The notes beneath the pieces are model-generated. The model searched no databases. It worked only from the letters and a program-made list of their open reading frames with translations, and was not told the DNA's origin. Both the position numbers and the translations under genes were made by a program. 11,272 nucleotides of DNA from Planctomycetota bacterium (GTDB taxonomy: Bacteria; Planctomycetota; Planctomycetia; Pirellulales; Lacipirellulaceae), in contig JAJRUA010000333.1 in NCBI GenBank assembly GCA_024278035.1, forward strand, positions 1-11,272, in the 5' to 3' direction. Shown in pieces: positions 1-6,658 of this stretch. Numbering within the stretch: position 1 is the first letter of the stretch; every line of letters starts with the position of its first letter.

Positions 1-58
1 GTCGAGGACGACCCGGCTCTCACTTTTTTCTCAGCCGCCTCCGCGCGAATCTTAATGT
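1..58. other. Downstream flank of the adaptor operon
   Basis: These 58 bases lie 3' of the minus-strand operon and run to the window edge. No hairpin followed by a T-tract is visible, so I see no terminator. The operon may continue to the left beyond the window. A GTG preceded at a distance by GGAGG is present on the minus strand, but too little sequence follows it to call a gene. Confidence 0.4.
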
Positions 59-2320
59 TTACAGATCGAAATTGACCGTCCGCGTTAGGTAGCGGTAAAA
101 GCGGTCCCAGAGGGTGCGGGGCTGGATACGCACTTTCGCTTCACCGACGAGGCCGATACGTAGTAGCCCGTAGGCCGCCTGGGCTTCCTCGGGAAAGTCG
201 GTCAGTGGAACGATCGCCTCGAATTGGGGCGTGAGCGGAACGGGCGTTCCGGAGGGGTCGTTTTGTGTTGCTAGGGGGCCTCCCGAGAGGCTGGACAGAC
301 GTGGAGGGACCCGTTCCATTTCATCGCGTGAAATACTCTCGACGCGTCCGACGTACGCAAGGTCGGTTGATTGATTCAGCATCAATTCGACACGTTGGCC
401 TTCGGCAACAAAGTCGATGCTCGCTTGAGCGACGGCTAGGCGTGCTTCCAGCCGGTAGGGATTGCCGATGCGGCAAAAACGATCTCCCGCTTCGAGCGAG
501 GCGCCCAGGTTCTCTGGATCAAATGGCGTGCCGCTCCAGGTGGGCAGGCCTTTAGGATCGCGCGATCGGTCCGAGAAATAGTCGGGAGCCATCACCACGC
601 CGGCACTGGGCGCGCGAAGCACCAAGCGTTCGGCATCTTCTTGCTGTTTTGCTAACTGTTTTTGAGCCGACTCCAGTGCTTTGCTCGTTTGGGCAATCAT
701 GGCGGCGGTGCCCGGGTCGTCGAAGCTAATCGCTTCAAGCGAACGAATTTCTACTTGGTGGCTAGCGATTTCTCCTTCGAGCTGAGTAATCGTACGCACC
801 AAATCGACATTCGTCAGACGAGCCAAGACTTGCTCCGCCTCGACCCGTTCGCCCGGCTCGACAAAGACTTCGGCCAATTGCCCCGGCGCTTCGACATAAA
901 CACTCGCCGCATCGTGTGGCTGGATCACTAACGGACAAAAGACCGACGCTGGCAAGGGAACAAAGACCCCTGCTGACAACAGGGCTATCAACAAGGCACA
1001 AGTCACGAGTAGCGGTGTCCGTTTCACTTTGCTCAATCTCCCGGGCACCTTGAAGTATTTGTAAAGTTTCCACACAGGCTGGCCAACCAACCCCCACATG
1101 GCCGTCAGCGCGATCAATTGGCCCAATAGCTTAAGGCCGTACGGCTCAAACACTTTTATCAAAAAGTAAGTAATCGACAATACAACGACCCAGCGGTAGA
1201 GGGCCGATGCCACGGTATACACAGCAAAAAGCCATTGGTGCTGCTTCGGAAGGAACGCGTCTTCTGGTTCTTCCAGGCCGAGGCACCAAGAGCCCAACTT
1301 ACGACTGAGGATCGTCGTCGCTTTTTGCCGGAGATTGGGGATCTCCAGGACGTCGCTCAAAATGTAGTAGCCATCGTAACGTAACAGCGGGTTGGCGTTA
1401 AACAAGATCGTGCTAACCGAGCTGATAAACATGATGTTCAGACAAATAAAGTTCAGCGGCCCCGGCTCGGTGAACCACCAGATGAAAGTACAGATCGCCG
1501 CAATCACGACTTCCACGTACATGCCCGCCGCACCGATGGCCGCCCGGTGCCACCGGTTGGGCAACATCCAAGAATCGCTCACGTTGCAGTAGGGGCAAGG
1601 TGTTAGCACCAAGATCATGATGCCCATTTCATGGCATTCACCGCCAAAGTGCTTGCAACTCAGCCCGTGGCCAAACTCGTGCAAAGTCTTCGTGAAGACA
1701 AGCACAATCGCCATCACGGCCCAGTTCTGGGCGGAAAAAAACGCATTGAACGTAGGCAACTTCGACTGGAACACGTCGAACTCGACCAAGACCAACGCCA
1801 GGGCCGCCGTGCAAAGCATCAGACAAAGCACCATCGCCGTCGTGCTAAAAAACCAACGCACGGGCGGAATCGAGTAGAGGAAATTAAGGAATCGATCGGG
1901 GTCAATTCCCTTGAACTTGATCGAAAGGACATTCGATAGCTTGCCGAGCCTCTCTTTCTTGACGCGTTCGTCGCGACGCCGTTTGAGCTGCTCACCCTGC
2001 CCCGGAGCATCGGCAATTACCAGTCCACTACGGTGCAAGGTGCCGACAAACTGTTGAAGTTCTTCAACGCGGATCGTCTGCGGGGGGAACTTTTCCTCAA
2101 ATCGCTCGGCAATTTCTTCAAGGCTCGATACGCCGTCGAGCATCTTGAGAATCGCAAACTCCTCTTCCTCAAAACGAAAATACTGAAGGGCGATCGGGTC
2201 CTTCACGACCCAATAGACGCGCCCCTGGTATCGTTGCTTGCGCATTTGCAAGTCGGGCCGCATGCGGATTGGCATCCGCCGCGACGAACTAGCAACAAGG
2301 CTTTCAGCGAGAGAGGCCAT
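59..2320 (-). CDS. PqqD-like / M50 site-2-protease-like membrane protein fused to HlyD-type adaptor
   Basis: Predicted inner-membrane protein of 753 aa. Residues about 30-105 resemble a PqqD-like winged-helix domain. A multi-helix membrane core follows (about 158-455), with the zinc-metalloprotease motif HEFGH at 214-218 and the distal ligand motif PLLRYDGYY, in which D316 is the likely third ligand. Between them is TPCPYCNVSDSW with the C242/C245 pair. From about 465 a periplasmic adaptor half begins: lipoyl-like half-motifs around 473-505 and 565-620 flank a short coiled coil (about 508-565), then a beta-barrel. The family contains M50-type 'peptide zinc metalloprotease' proteins linked to export machines; the substrate here is unknown. 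Last gene of a three-gene operon, 86 bp after its neighbour. The first ATG lacks a Shine-Dalgarno and abuts a long inverted repeat, so Met16 (2275) or Met20 could be the real start. Confidence 0.85.
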   Translation of the reverse strand: MASLAESLVASSSRRMPIRMRPDLQMRKQRYQGRVYWVVKDPIALQYFRFEEEEFAILKMLDGVSSLEEIAERFEEKFPPQTIRVEELQQFVGTLHRSGLVIADAPGQGEQLKRRRDERVKKERLGKLSNVLSIKFKGIDPDRFLNFLYSIPPVRWFFSTTAMVLCLMLCTAALALVLVEFDVFQSKLPTFNAFFSAQNWAVMAIVLVFTKTLHEFGHGLSCKHFGGECHEMGIMILVLTPCPYCNVSDSWMLPNRWHRAAIGAAGMYVEVVIAAICTFIWWFTEPGPLNFICLNIMFISSVSTILFNANPLLRYDGYYILSDVLEIPNLRQKATTILSRKLGSWCLGLEEPEDAFLPKQHQWLFAVYTVASALYRWVVVLSITYFLIKVFEPYGLKLLGQLIALTAMWGLVGQPVWKLYKYFKVPGRLSKVKRTPLLVTCALLIALLSAGVFVPLPASVFCPLVIQPHDAASVYVEAPGQLAEVFVEPGERVEAEQVLARLTNVDLVRTITQLEGEIASHQVEIRSLEAISFDDPGTAAMIAQTSKALESAQKQLAKQQEDAERLVLRAPSAGVVMAPDYFSDRSRDPKGLPTWSGTPFDPENLGASLEAGDRFCRIGNPYRLEARLAVAQASIDFVAEGQRVELMLNQSTDLAYVGRVESISRDEMERVPPRLSSLSGGPLATQNDPSGTPVPLTPQFEAIVPLTDFPEEAQAAYGLLRIGLVGEAKVRIQPRTLWDRFYRYLTRTVNFDL

Positions 2321-2322
2321 GG

Positions 2323-2440
2323 GAATGCGGAAGGCCGATTGGGGATTGCGGAATGACGCGCTGTCGCGATGACTTGATGGTGTAGTTAATTATACGCGGC
2401 AGTGCGTTATTCTGAATTCCGCAACCCCAACTCCGCATTC
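2323..2440. repeat. Long imperfect inverted repeat built on TGCGGAAT/ATTCCGCA words
   Basis: The arms are 2323-2368 and 2395-2440 with a 26-bp spacer. Reading outside to inside, both carry GAATGCGGA, then TTGGGG, then TTGCGGAAT, then a 14-bp segment near CGCGCTGTCGCG. The left arm has 7 bases where the right has one after the first block, and one extra A before TTGCGGAAT. The right arm has about 7 extra bases before the inner block. The right arm lies inside the end of the 344-aa adaptor gene and the left arm stops next to the ATG of the M50 gene. The iterated word resembles dispersed intergenic repeats I recall from planctomycete genomes; that is recollection, not a search. Confidence 0.75.
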
Positions 2441-3441
2441 GTCACTTTCTCACCGCCCGTACCCAGGTGAATACTCATCTCTGCGTTCAATCCTGGGCTG
2501 ATAATCCAGTGATTCTGTTCGCGGCGGTTGGCAATCTCAGCGCGGACACGATATTTAAGGTGCTCTCCCAGGCCTTCGGCGATGGGACTCACGTAAACAA
2601 TGCGGCCTGTGGCCTGGGTGGTTCGTCCATGGCCGACGCTGACCTCGATCGTCACCTCACAGCCATCCACTTCGACCGGACTGTTGTCTTTGTAATAAAC
2701 CCAACCATCGACTTGCAGCTTGTCGAGTCGAGCCAGTCGGACGATGGGCTCGCCGGGCTGGACCCATTCGTTTTGGTGCCGAAAGACCTCAAGAACCTGC
2801 CCATCAAAAGGGGCGAGAATCCGGCGTCGGTCGATATTGATTTTTGTCGCTTCGAGTTCCGCCCGTTTGGTGTGCGCTTCGAGACCATTGAGTTCTTTCT
2901 CTTTTCGGGCTTTTTCGGTCCCGAGATTCGAGCGATCGTAATCGAGCTTCGCGCGGCGAATTTCAGCCTCGGTGACCGCTTTGCGGACCGAGGCGTTGGC
3001 TTGCAGCATCTCTTCCCAATCGACCCGAGCAACCTTGGCTGCCGCGTCGGAGTAGCGAATTTCAATATCGTCCTCCGCACGCGCCAGGGCCGATTCGACC
3101 GCCAACTCCGCAATGCGTAGCGACTGCCGTGCTTGAAGATCGTCAATCTGAGCAATAACGCGTTCCGCACGGACAGCGTCTCCCTCTTTCACGCCAAGAT
3201 AGACAAGCACGCCCGCTTCGGTTGCCGGGACTTCGATTTCATCTACAAGGTCGATATTGCACCCCGTAATGCGTAGGGCCCCGCCTACCGGTACGGGGTC
3301 TTGCTCCGCTTCAGGTTCACCAAACGCCGGTTCCGGCGGAAGACCATAGCGTTCTTGCGCCTCTGCCGGCGCGAACGCAACAGCCACCAACAGAGCCCCA
3401 ACGGCCGTCCGGAAAATCAATCGTTTCATCAGAAAACTCAT
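2407..3441 (-). CDS. Exported HlyD-family periplasmic adaptor
   Basis: Membrane-fusion (adaptor) protein of 344 aa, near the usual size for the family. The N-terminus is a Sec-type signal: basic MKR, a hydrophobic run to about residue 25, then AEA before Q29. First lipoyl half-motif around 68-100 (VPATEAGVL, VKEGDAV), a charged coiled coil at about 104-205, second half-motif at about 207-240 (ILAPFDGQV, VQPGEPIVRL), then a beta-barrel to about 325. Such proteins bridge inner-membrane transporters to the outer membrane, but no pump is visible here. It lies 143 bp downstream of the GAF-adaptor gene and 86 bp upstream of the M50 gene, and is probably co-transcribed. Its last ten residues (335-344) are encoded inside the inverted repeat at 2323-2440, so the tail is probably repeat-derived. 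No Shine-Dalgarno precedes the ATG; Met5 is an alternative start. Confidence 0.85.
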   Translation of the reverse strand: MSFLMKRLIFRTAVGALLVAVAFAPAEAQERYGLPPEPAFGEPEAEQDPVPVGGALRITGCNIDLVDEIEVPATEAGVLVYLGVKEGDAVRAERVIAQIDDLQARQSLRIAELAVESALARAEDDIEIRYSDAAAKVARVDWEEMLQANASVRKAVTEAEIRRAKLDYDRSNLGTEKARKEKELNGLEAHTKRAELEATKINIDRRRILAPFDGQVLEVFRHQNEWVQPGEPIVRLARLDKLQVDGWVYYKDNSPVEVDGCEVTIEVSVGHGRTTQATGRIVYVSPIAEGLGEHLKYRVRAEIANRREQNHWIISPGLNAEMSIHLGTGGEKVTNAELGLRNSE

Positions 3442-3467
3442 TACTAACTATTGTTTTTCTAAAGTCG

Positions 3468-3582
3468 GAACCACGAAGGAACAAAATCTTGACAGGATTA
3501 CAGGATCGGAAAGGATCGACGGGATGAAAACCTTGTTGATCCCTCGTAAATCTTGTGATCCTGTCCAGCTTCTTTGTCGTTC
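3468..3582. repeat. Decayed palindromic repeat built on ACAGGAT/ATCCTGT units
   Basis: It fills the 143-bp gap between the GAF-adaptor gene and the exported adaptor gene. The core arms are 3491-3506 (GACAGGATTACAGGAT) and 3550-3565 (ATCTTGTGATCCTGTC), complementary at 14 of 16 positions. Inside, GGGAT (3521-3525) faces ATCCC (3539-3543), and degenerate GGAT units sit between. Outside, GAACCACGAAGGAAC (3468-3482) is loosely mirrored by TTCTTTGTCGTTC (3570-3582). It resembles ACAGGAT-type dispersed intergenic repeats I recall from planctomycetes and verrucomicrobia, in eroded form. Confidence 0.7.
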
Positions 3583-3584
3583 TA

Positions 3585-5720
3585 TTATAGCCGAAACAAA
3601 ATTTTGGCTCGGATAAAGTCCAGCATGTCGTGCAAGTAGGCGAAGGCCAATGTAGCACGACCGCAGGCGACTTTGACTTTTACTTCGGCCCCCACCTTGG
3701 GGTTGGGCATCACTTTGCGGAACTCTTGTTGATCGAACAGGATGGTCAAAAGGACCGTGTTTCCCTCTTCGCCTCGCACCTCCGCCGAGGCGGCGACATT
3801 TGCGGCAATGAGCCGACCCTTGAGCTTCACTTCCGTGTTCGTTGCCAGGAGAAAGGTGACTTCCAGCTCCCCGTTGTCGGACTCTTGTAGGGCCTGTGTA
3901 ATATGGCCCAATCGCTTCTCAGGCATGGGGGCTTCAATGATCCATTCACCGCCAGGATTGGCCACCTCCATCAGCACAAGGCCCCGCCGTACGGGCCGAC
4001 CTTGGAGCAGTTCTTCGACTTTCCAAGTGATGACCTGCCCATCGATCGGGGTCGAGACGTTCAGCAATTGTTCCTTCCGATCGAGCAAAGCAAGCTCTTG
4101 CTCAAGCGTTGCGGTTTGCTTGGAGAGTTTCGCCAGGCGAGCTTCTTTTTGTTCCCGCTCGCTCGGAGAAAGATTCCTTCCACCACGGCCAAGCGTCTCC
4201 ATCCGCAAGGTACCTTGCTCGGTTAGTAGTGCCTCAAGTTCGCCCCTAGTGACCGTGATATCCTTCTCAAGGTCCAAGCTGCGCAGCTCAACTAAGGTAT
4301 CTCCTTTCTTGACATAGGCACCGTGGTGGGTGAGCACTCGTTTCACCTTGCCATCGACCTGAGCAAAGACGTTGCGCAACTCTTGGGGACGGAGCTTGCC
4401 GTCGCCTTCCAGTGTAAAATCTTTTTGCAATAAAAATGCCGCCGCCGTAAGACTCACAATCGCAATCAAAGCGAGCATCGTCTTTGGCAAGGCACGTCCA
4501 CGAAACATCCACATCGCCTTGCCGAGCATCTTCCAGAGGGGCATTAAGAAAAGCCCCTCATGCTCCAGCGCGTTGGCTATAGCGGTCGAGCTATGAGAAC
4601 GCACCACATCGACCCGCTGGCGAAAACCATCGACGATTTGGTTATCGACCATTTGCTCAACAATCAGCACGCCCAGTACTTCGCCATCCCGTTGTCGCAG
4701 AAGCCGTTCTTCGGCGTCCGGCTCTTCGACCGGATCAATGCCACGTCGGTCGATCAATGGCAAAATGGCCATTGCTTTGGTGCCCGACTCATCGACGTAG
4801 GCGTCGATCGCCTTTTCGACTTGGGGCGCAAGGTCGGAGGTATCGCCCGTGTACCAAACGTCTTCACCCGTCTTGGCAACGGCACGGGCGACTTTTGTGA
4901 GCAAGGTCGAAATGTTCGACCGAGTATCGAACGTGTCTTGGCCGCTGATCGATTCGATCTTTGGCTTGCCCTTGCCGACGGCGATCGTCACCCGATCGGA
5001 CCCGATCAATCGTCGCCCTTCGTTGGCGATTGTGTAACTCGTTTGGCGAACATCGAGCTGCTCATGGGCGACGCGGGTGAACGATTCAAGCTGTTCCCAA
5101 AGCGACTGTTTGTCCGCTAGGTGCGACAAGCGGCGTGAGCGAAGATAGTCGCCCGCCAGTTGGCAAGTTTGCTGGAGAAAACGGAGATAGCCTTGCTGTA
5201 CTTGGGGTCGGCTCCCGGCTCGCTGGAAGACCTCGACAATGCCTTGGGCCCCTTCGTCGTTATGAACCGGAACGAGAACAAGCAAGTAGTCGGTCGCGTT
5301 GGCCGGGGCATGTTCGTCGGTATCCGACGCAACGGGCATTCCCTCGGCGGAGTAGCCCGAGTGGGGAGCGACGATTTCTCCTCCGCCCCCCTCTTCCCCT
5401 GCCGGGGCAGTCAGCACCCGGTGCAAAAGCCGTCCATGCTGTTCCTGGGCGATCGGGTTGTCAGCCAAGCCTGTCTGTCGAAGGTTGATTTGGTAAGCAA
5501 GCTGCAAGCCGCCGGAGTCCGAGAGTGTCCAAACGGCTCCGCCCGCTGCCGCCAGGGCCGCCACCACCTTGTTCAAGAACTCTTCGTAATAACGATCGGG
5601 GGCGATGTCTGAACGGGACAGTTCACCGATCTGCTGGACGATGACCTGGATTTCTCGCTTGGCGCGCTGGACCGCGTCCGAATCAAAACTTTCGCCGGAG
5701 GGGCTGCTGACTTGAGTCAC
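3585..5720 (-). CDS. Double GAF-like sensor fused to membrane-anchored HlyD-type adaptor
   Basis: Protein of 711 aa and first gene of the operon. Residues about 15-195 and 210-390 look like two GAF-type domains. The second ends with the typical helix after GEVLGVLIVEQ. A single membrane helix at about 411-431 (LPKTMLALIAIVSL) places the GAF half in the cytoplasm and the rest in the periplasm. The rest is an adaptor: lipoyl half-motif at about 447-480 (VFAQVDGKVKRVLTHHGAYVKKGDTL), a coiled coil at about 485-553, second half-motif at about 555-590 (VSTPIDGQV), then a beta-barrel. The start is a GTG. No Shine-Dalgarno is seen, but an in-frame TGA lies 14 codons upstream (5760-5762) with no ATG, GTG or TTG between, so it is the first usual start. 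Ligand and partner are unknown. The GAF calls come from overall pattern and are less certain than the adaptor call. Confidence 0.83.
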   Translation of the reverse strand: MTQVSSPSGESFDSDAVQRAKREIQVIVQQIGELSRSDIAPDRYYEEFLNKVVAALAAAGGAVWTLSDSGGLQLAYQINLRQTGLADNPIAQEQHGRLLHRVLTAPAGEEGGGGEIVAPHSGYSAEGMPVASDTDEHAPANATDYLLVLVPVHNDEGAQGIVEVFQRAGSRPQVQQGYLRFLQQTCQLAGDYLRSRRLSHLADKQSLWEQLESFTRVAHEQLDVRQTSYTIANEGRRLIGSDRVTIAVGKGKPKIESISGQDTFDTRSNISTLLTKVARAVAKTGEDVWYTGDTSDLAPQVEKAIDAYVDESGTKAMAILPLIDRRGIDPVEEPDAEERLLRQRDGEVLGVLIVEQMVDNQIVDGFRQRVDVVRSHSSTAIANALEHEGLFLMPLWKMLGKAMWMFRGRALPKTMLALIAIVSLTAAAFLLQKDFTLEGDGKLRPQELRNVFAQVDGKVKRVLTHHGAYVKKGDTLVELRSLDLEKDITVTRGELEALLTEQGTLRMETLGRGGRNLSPSEREQKEARLAKLSKQTATLEQELALLDRKEQLLNVSTPIDGQVITWKVEELLQGRPVRRGLVLMEVANPGGEWIIEAPMPEKRLGHITQALQESDNGELEVTFLLATNTEVKLKGRLIAANVAASAEVRGEEGNTVLLTILFDQQEFRKVMPNPKVGAEVKVKVACGRATLAFAYLHDMLDFIRAKILFRL

Positions 5721-5910
5721 GGCAGGAGTTTGCTTAAACGAGGAGGTTGGAAGGGATTCTCAGAGCGGGGCACGCAGATAGCCAAGTGTAACGCATTGCA
5801 GGGGTTGGGGCCCGTCCAGTGTCCCCAGTAAGGGCACAAATCAGCACTAGCACCTGGTCCTCAATCACTACAACCGGGGCGCCTGCTAGCAGCCCGCCTG
5901 GGGCTCGATC

Positions 5911-6022
5911 GGGGGCCAATCGAGGCAATTCCCCCTATTTCCTTCCCACGAAAATCGCCTAAACCCCGTGATTTGGCTGGCCTGCGGTAGAGATAAGTGG
6001 TAAACTTGCCTGATTGGCCCCC
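5911..6022. repeat. Spaced inverted repeat with nested hairpins upstream of infA
   Basis: The outer arms GGGGGCCAATCGAGGCAA (5911-5928) and TTGCCTGATTGGCCCCC (6006-6022) are complementary throughout except for one extra G in the left arm. Inside, 5943-5949 (TTCCCAC) can pair with 5997-6003 (GTGGTAA), with one mismatch. A 7-bp hairpin pairs 5952-5958 with 5968-5974, including one G-U, around a 9-base loop. The right arm overlaps the proposed infA -35 box. It could be an operator, a structured leader of the divergent minus-strand transcript, or a remnant repeat. Confidence 0.65.
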
Positions 6023-6041
6023 CTTTCAGCCCCCCTATAAG
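6014..6041 (+). promoter_or_regulatory. Putative sigma70-type promoter of infA
   Basis: TTGGCC (6014-6019) and TATAAG (6036-6041) are 16 bp apart, about 75 bp upstream of the infA start. The -10 box is good and the -35 is partial. This is a visual match only; the start site is not known. Confidence 0.4.
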
Positions 6042-6117
6042 AGAGAACGAGATTTGTAGGCAAGGCGTCTCCAGTCCCCCGGACCGGCGCACACGCTTGC
6101 CTCCCTGAACGGTACCT

Positions 6118-6354
6118 ATGGCACAAACCCCTCAAAAACAGAAAGAAGAGGCGCTCGAAGTCGAAGGCGTCGTGACGCAAGCCCTAGCGAACACACGTTT
6201 TCGTGTTGAAATCGAAGGGGGCCACATCGTGAATGCCTACATCGGCGGCCGTATGCGCAAGCACTACATCCGCATTGTTCCTGGCGATAAGGTCCGGGTG
6301 GAGCTCTCCCCGTACGACCTGACCAAGGGCCGTATCACCTACCGCGAGCGCTAA
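6118..6354 (+). CDS. infA: Translation initiation factor IF-1
   Basis: IF-1 of 78 aa, a small cytoplasmic S1/OB-fold protein that binds the 30S A site during initiation. Recognised by its core: [22 protein letters not shown] (about 14-35), then [34 protein letters not shown] to the C-terminus, which is almost universal for IF-1. It is slightly longer than the common 72 aa because of an N-terminal tail rich in Q, K and E. The ATG at 6118 follows CGGTACCT with no clear Shine-Dalgarno. It stands apart from ribosomal protein genes in this window; the next gene lies about 300 bp downstream and may or may not be co-transcribed. Confidence 0.97.
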   Translation: MAQTPQKQKEEALEVEGVVTQALANTRFRVEIEGGHIVNAYIGGRMRKHYIRIVPGDKVRVELSPYDLTKGRITYRER

Positions 6355-6380
6355 GCCACGGTTGATTTACGGGGGAATTG

Positions 6381-6468
6381 TAGAGAGCCGTGCCGTCCTC
6401 GATCGCGGCGAGCGGCTGCTTTTTCCGTAATAGACGCGCGCCGTAGTCGGGGACGATACGGCTCCCTA
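6381..6468. other. 34-bp-stem imperfect hairpin after infA
   Basis: Positions 6381-6414 pair with 6435-6468 around a 20-base loop. Of 34 positions, 26 are Watson-Crick pairs, four are G-U in the plus-strand RNA (6392, 6399, 6403, 6405) and four are mismatches (6384, 6393, 6404, 6411). The stem starts 27 bp after the infA stop. It has no T-tract after it, so it is not a standard intrinsic terminator. It may be a 3' stabiliser, a structured RNA, or a small palindromic repeat element. Confidence 0.7.
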
Positions 6469-6484
6469 TCTCTTTGAGCGCTGA

Positions 6485-6503
6485 TCTTGCCTTCTTGGCA
6501 AGA
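6485..6503. other. Small perfect hairpin in the infA / secreted-protein gap
   Basis: TCTTGCC (6485-6491) and GGCAAGA (6497-6503) form a perfect 7-bp stem with a 5-base loop, 16 bp after the long hairpin. A weaker 5-bp hairpin (6587-6591 with 6597-6601) follows. No T-tract is present on either strand. The rest of this roughly 300-bp gap holds nothing I recognise. Confidence 0.45.
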
Positions 6504-6645
6504 AACGTGCAAGTTGGACGAACTACTTACCAGCATCAGCCCGTCCGTCTGTGCCCGTCCAGTGTGATAGGGCTCTTGGCGCGCCCACCGCGTCTTGCGG
6601 TAGGATGGCTGCGTCCGTTGCCCCTTTTGCTTCCAACTTCCCTTC

Positions 6646-6650
6646 GGAGA
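6646..6650 (+). promoter_or_regulatory. Shine-Dalgarno site deciding a GTG start
   Basis: GGAGA lies 8 bases before the GTG at 6659. This favours that start over the in-frame ATGs at 6551 and 6605, neither of which has a well-spaced site. Confidence 0.6.
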
Positions 6651-6658
6651 TAGCGACC

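Larger units (their letters stand above)
5721..6117. other. Divergent intergenic region between the adaptor operon and infA
   Basis: A 397-bp stretch without a gene, upstream of both the minus-strand operon and plus-strand infA. It must hold promoters for both unless they are transcribed from elsewhere. For infA a plausible promoter is listed at 6014-6041. For the operon I find no convincing -35/-10 pair on the minus strand. The right half carries the spaced inverted repeat at 5911-6022. Nothing else is recognised in 5721-5910. Confidence 0.6.

Noticed and set aside
2467..3120. 217-codon plus-strand open frame opposite the exported adaptor gene
   Set aside because: It lies antisense to a well-supported HlyD-type gene and shows no domain of its own, so it is a shadow frame.
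3468..3582. ACAGGAT palindrome considered as a CRISPR array
   Set aside because: The units are short, degenerate and arranged as a palindrome, not as regularly spaced direct repeats with unique spacers.
4560..5120. 186-codon plus-strand open frame opposite the GAF-adaptor gene
   Set aside because: Antisense to a well-supported gene, with no start signal or recognisable domain.
5810..6565. Direct repeat GCCCGTCCAGTGT at 5810-5822 and 6553-6565
   Set aside because: A 13-base match is expected about once by chance among all pairs in a window of this size, and neither copy has other structure around it.
6551..6658. In-frame ATG starts at 6551 and 6605 for the secreted protein
   Set aside because: They would place up to 36 extra residues before the signal peptide and lack a well-spaced Shine-Dalgarno, unlike GTG 6659.
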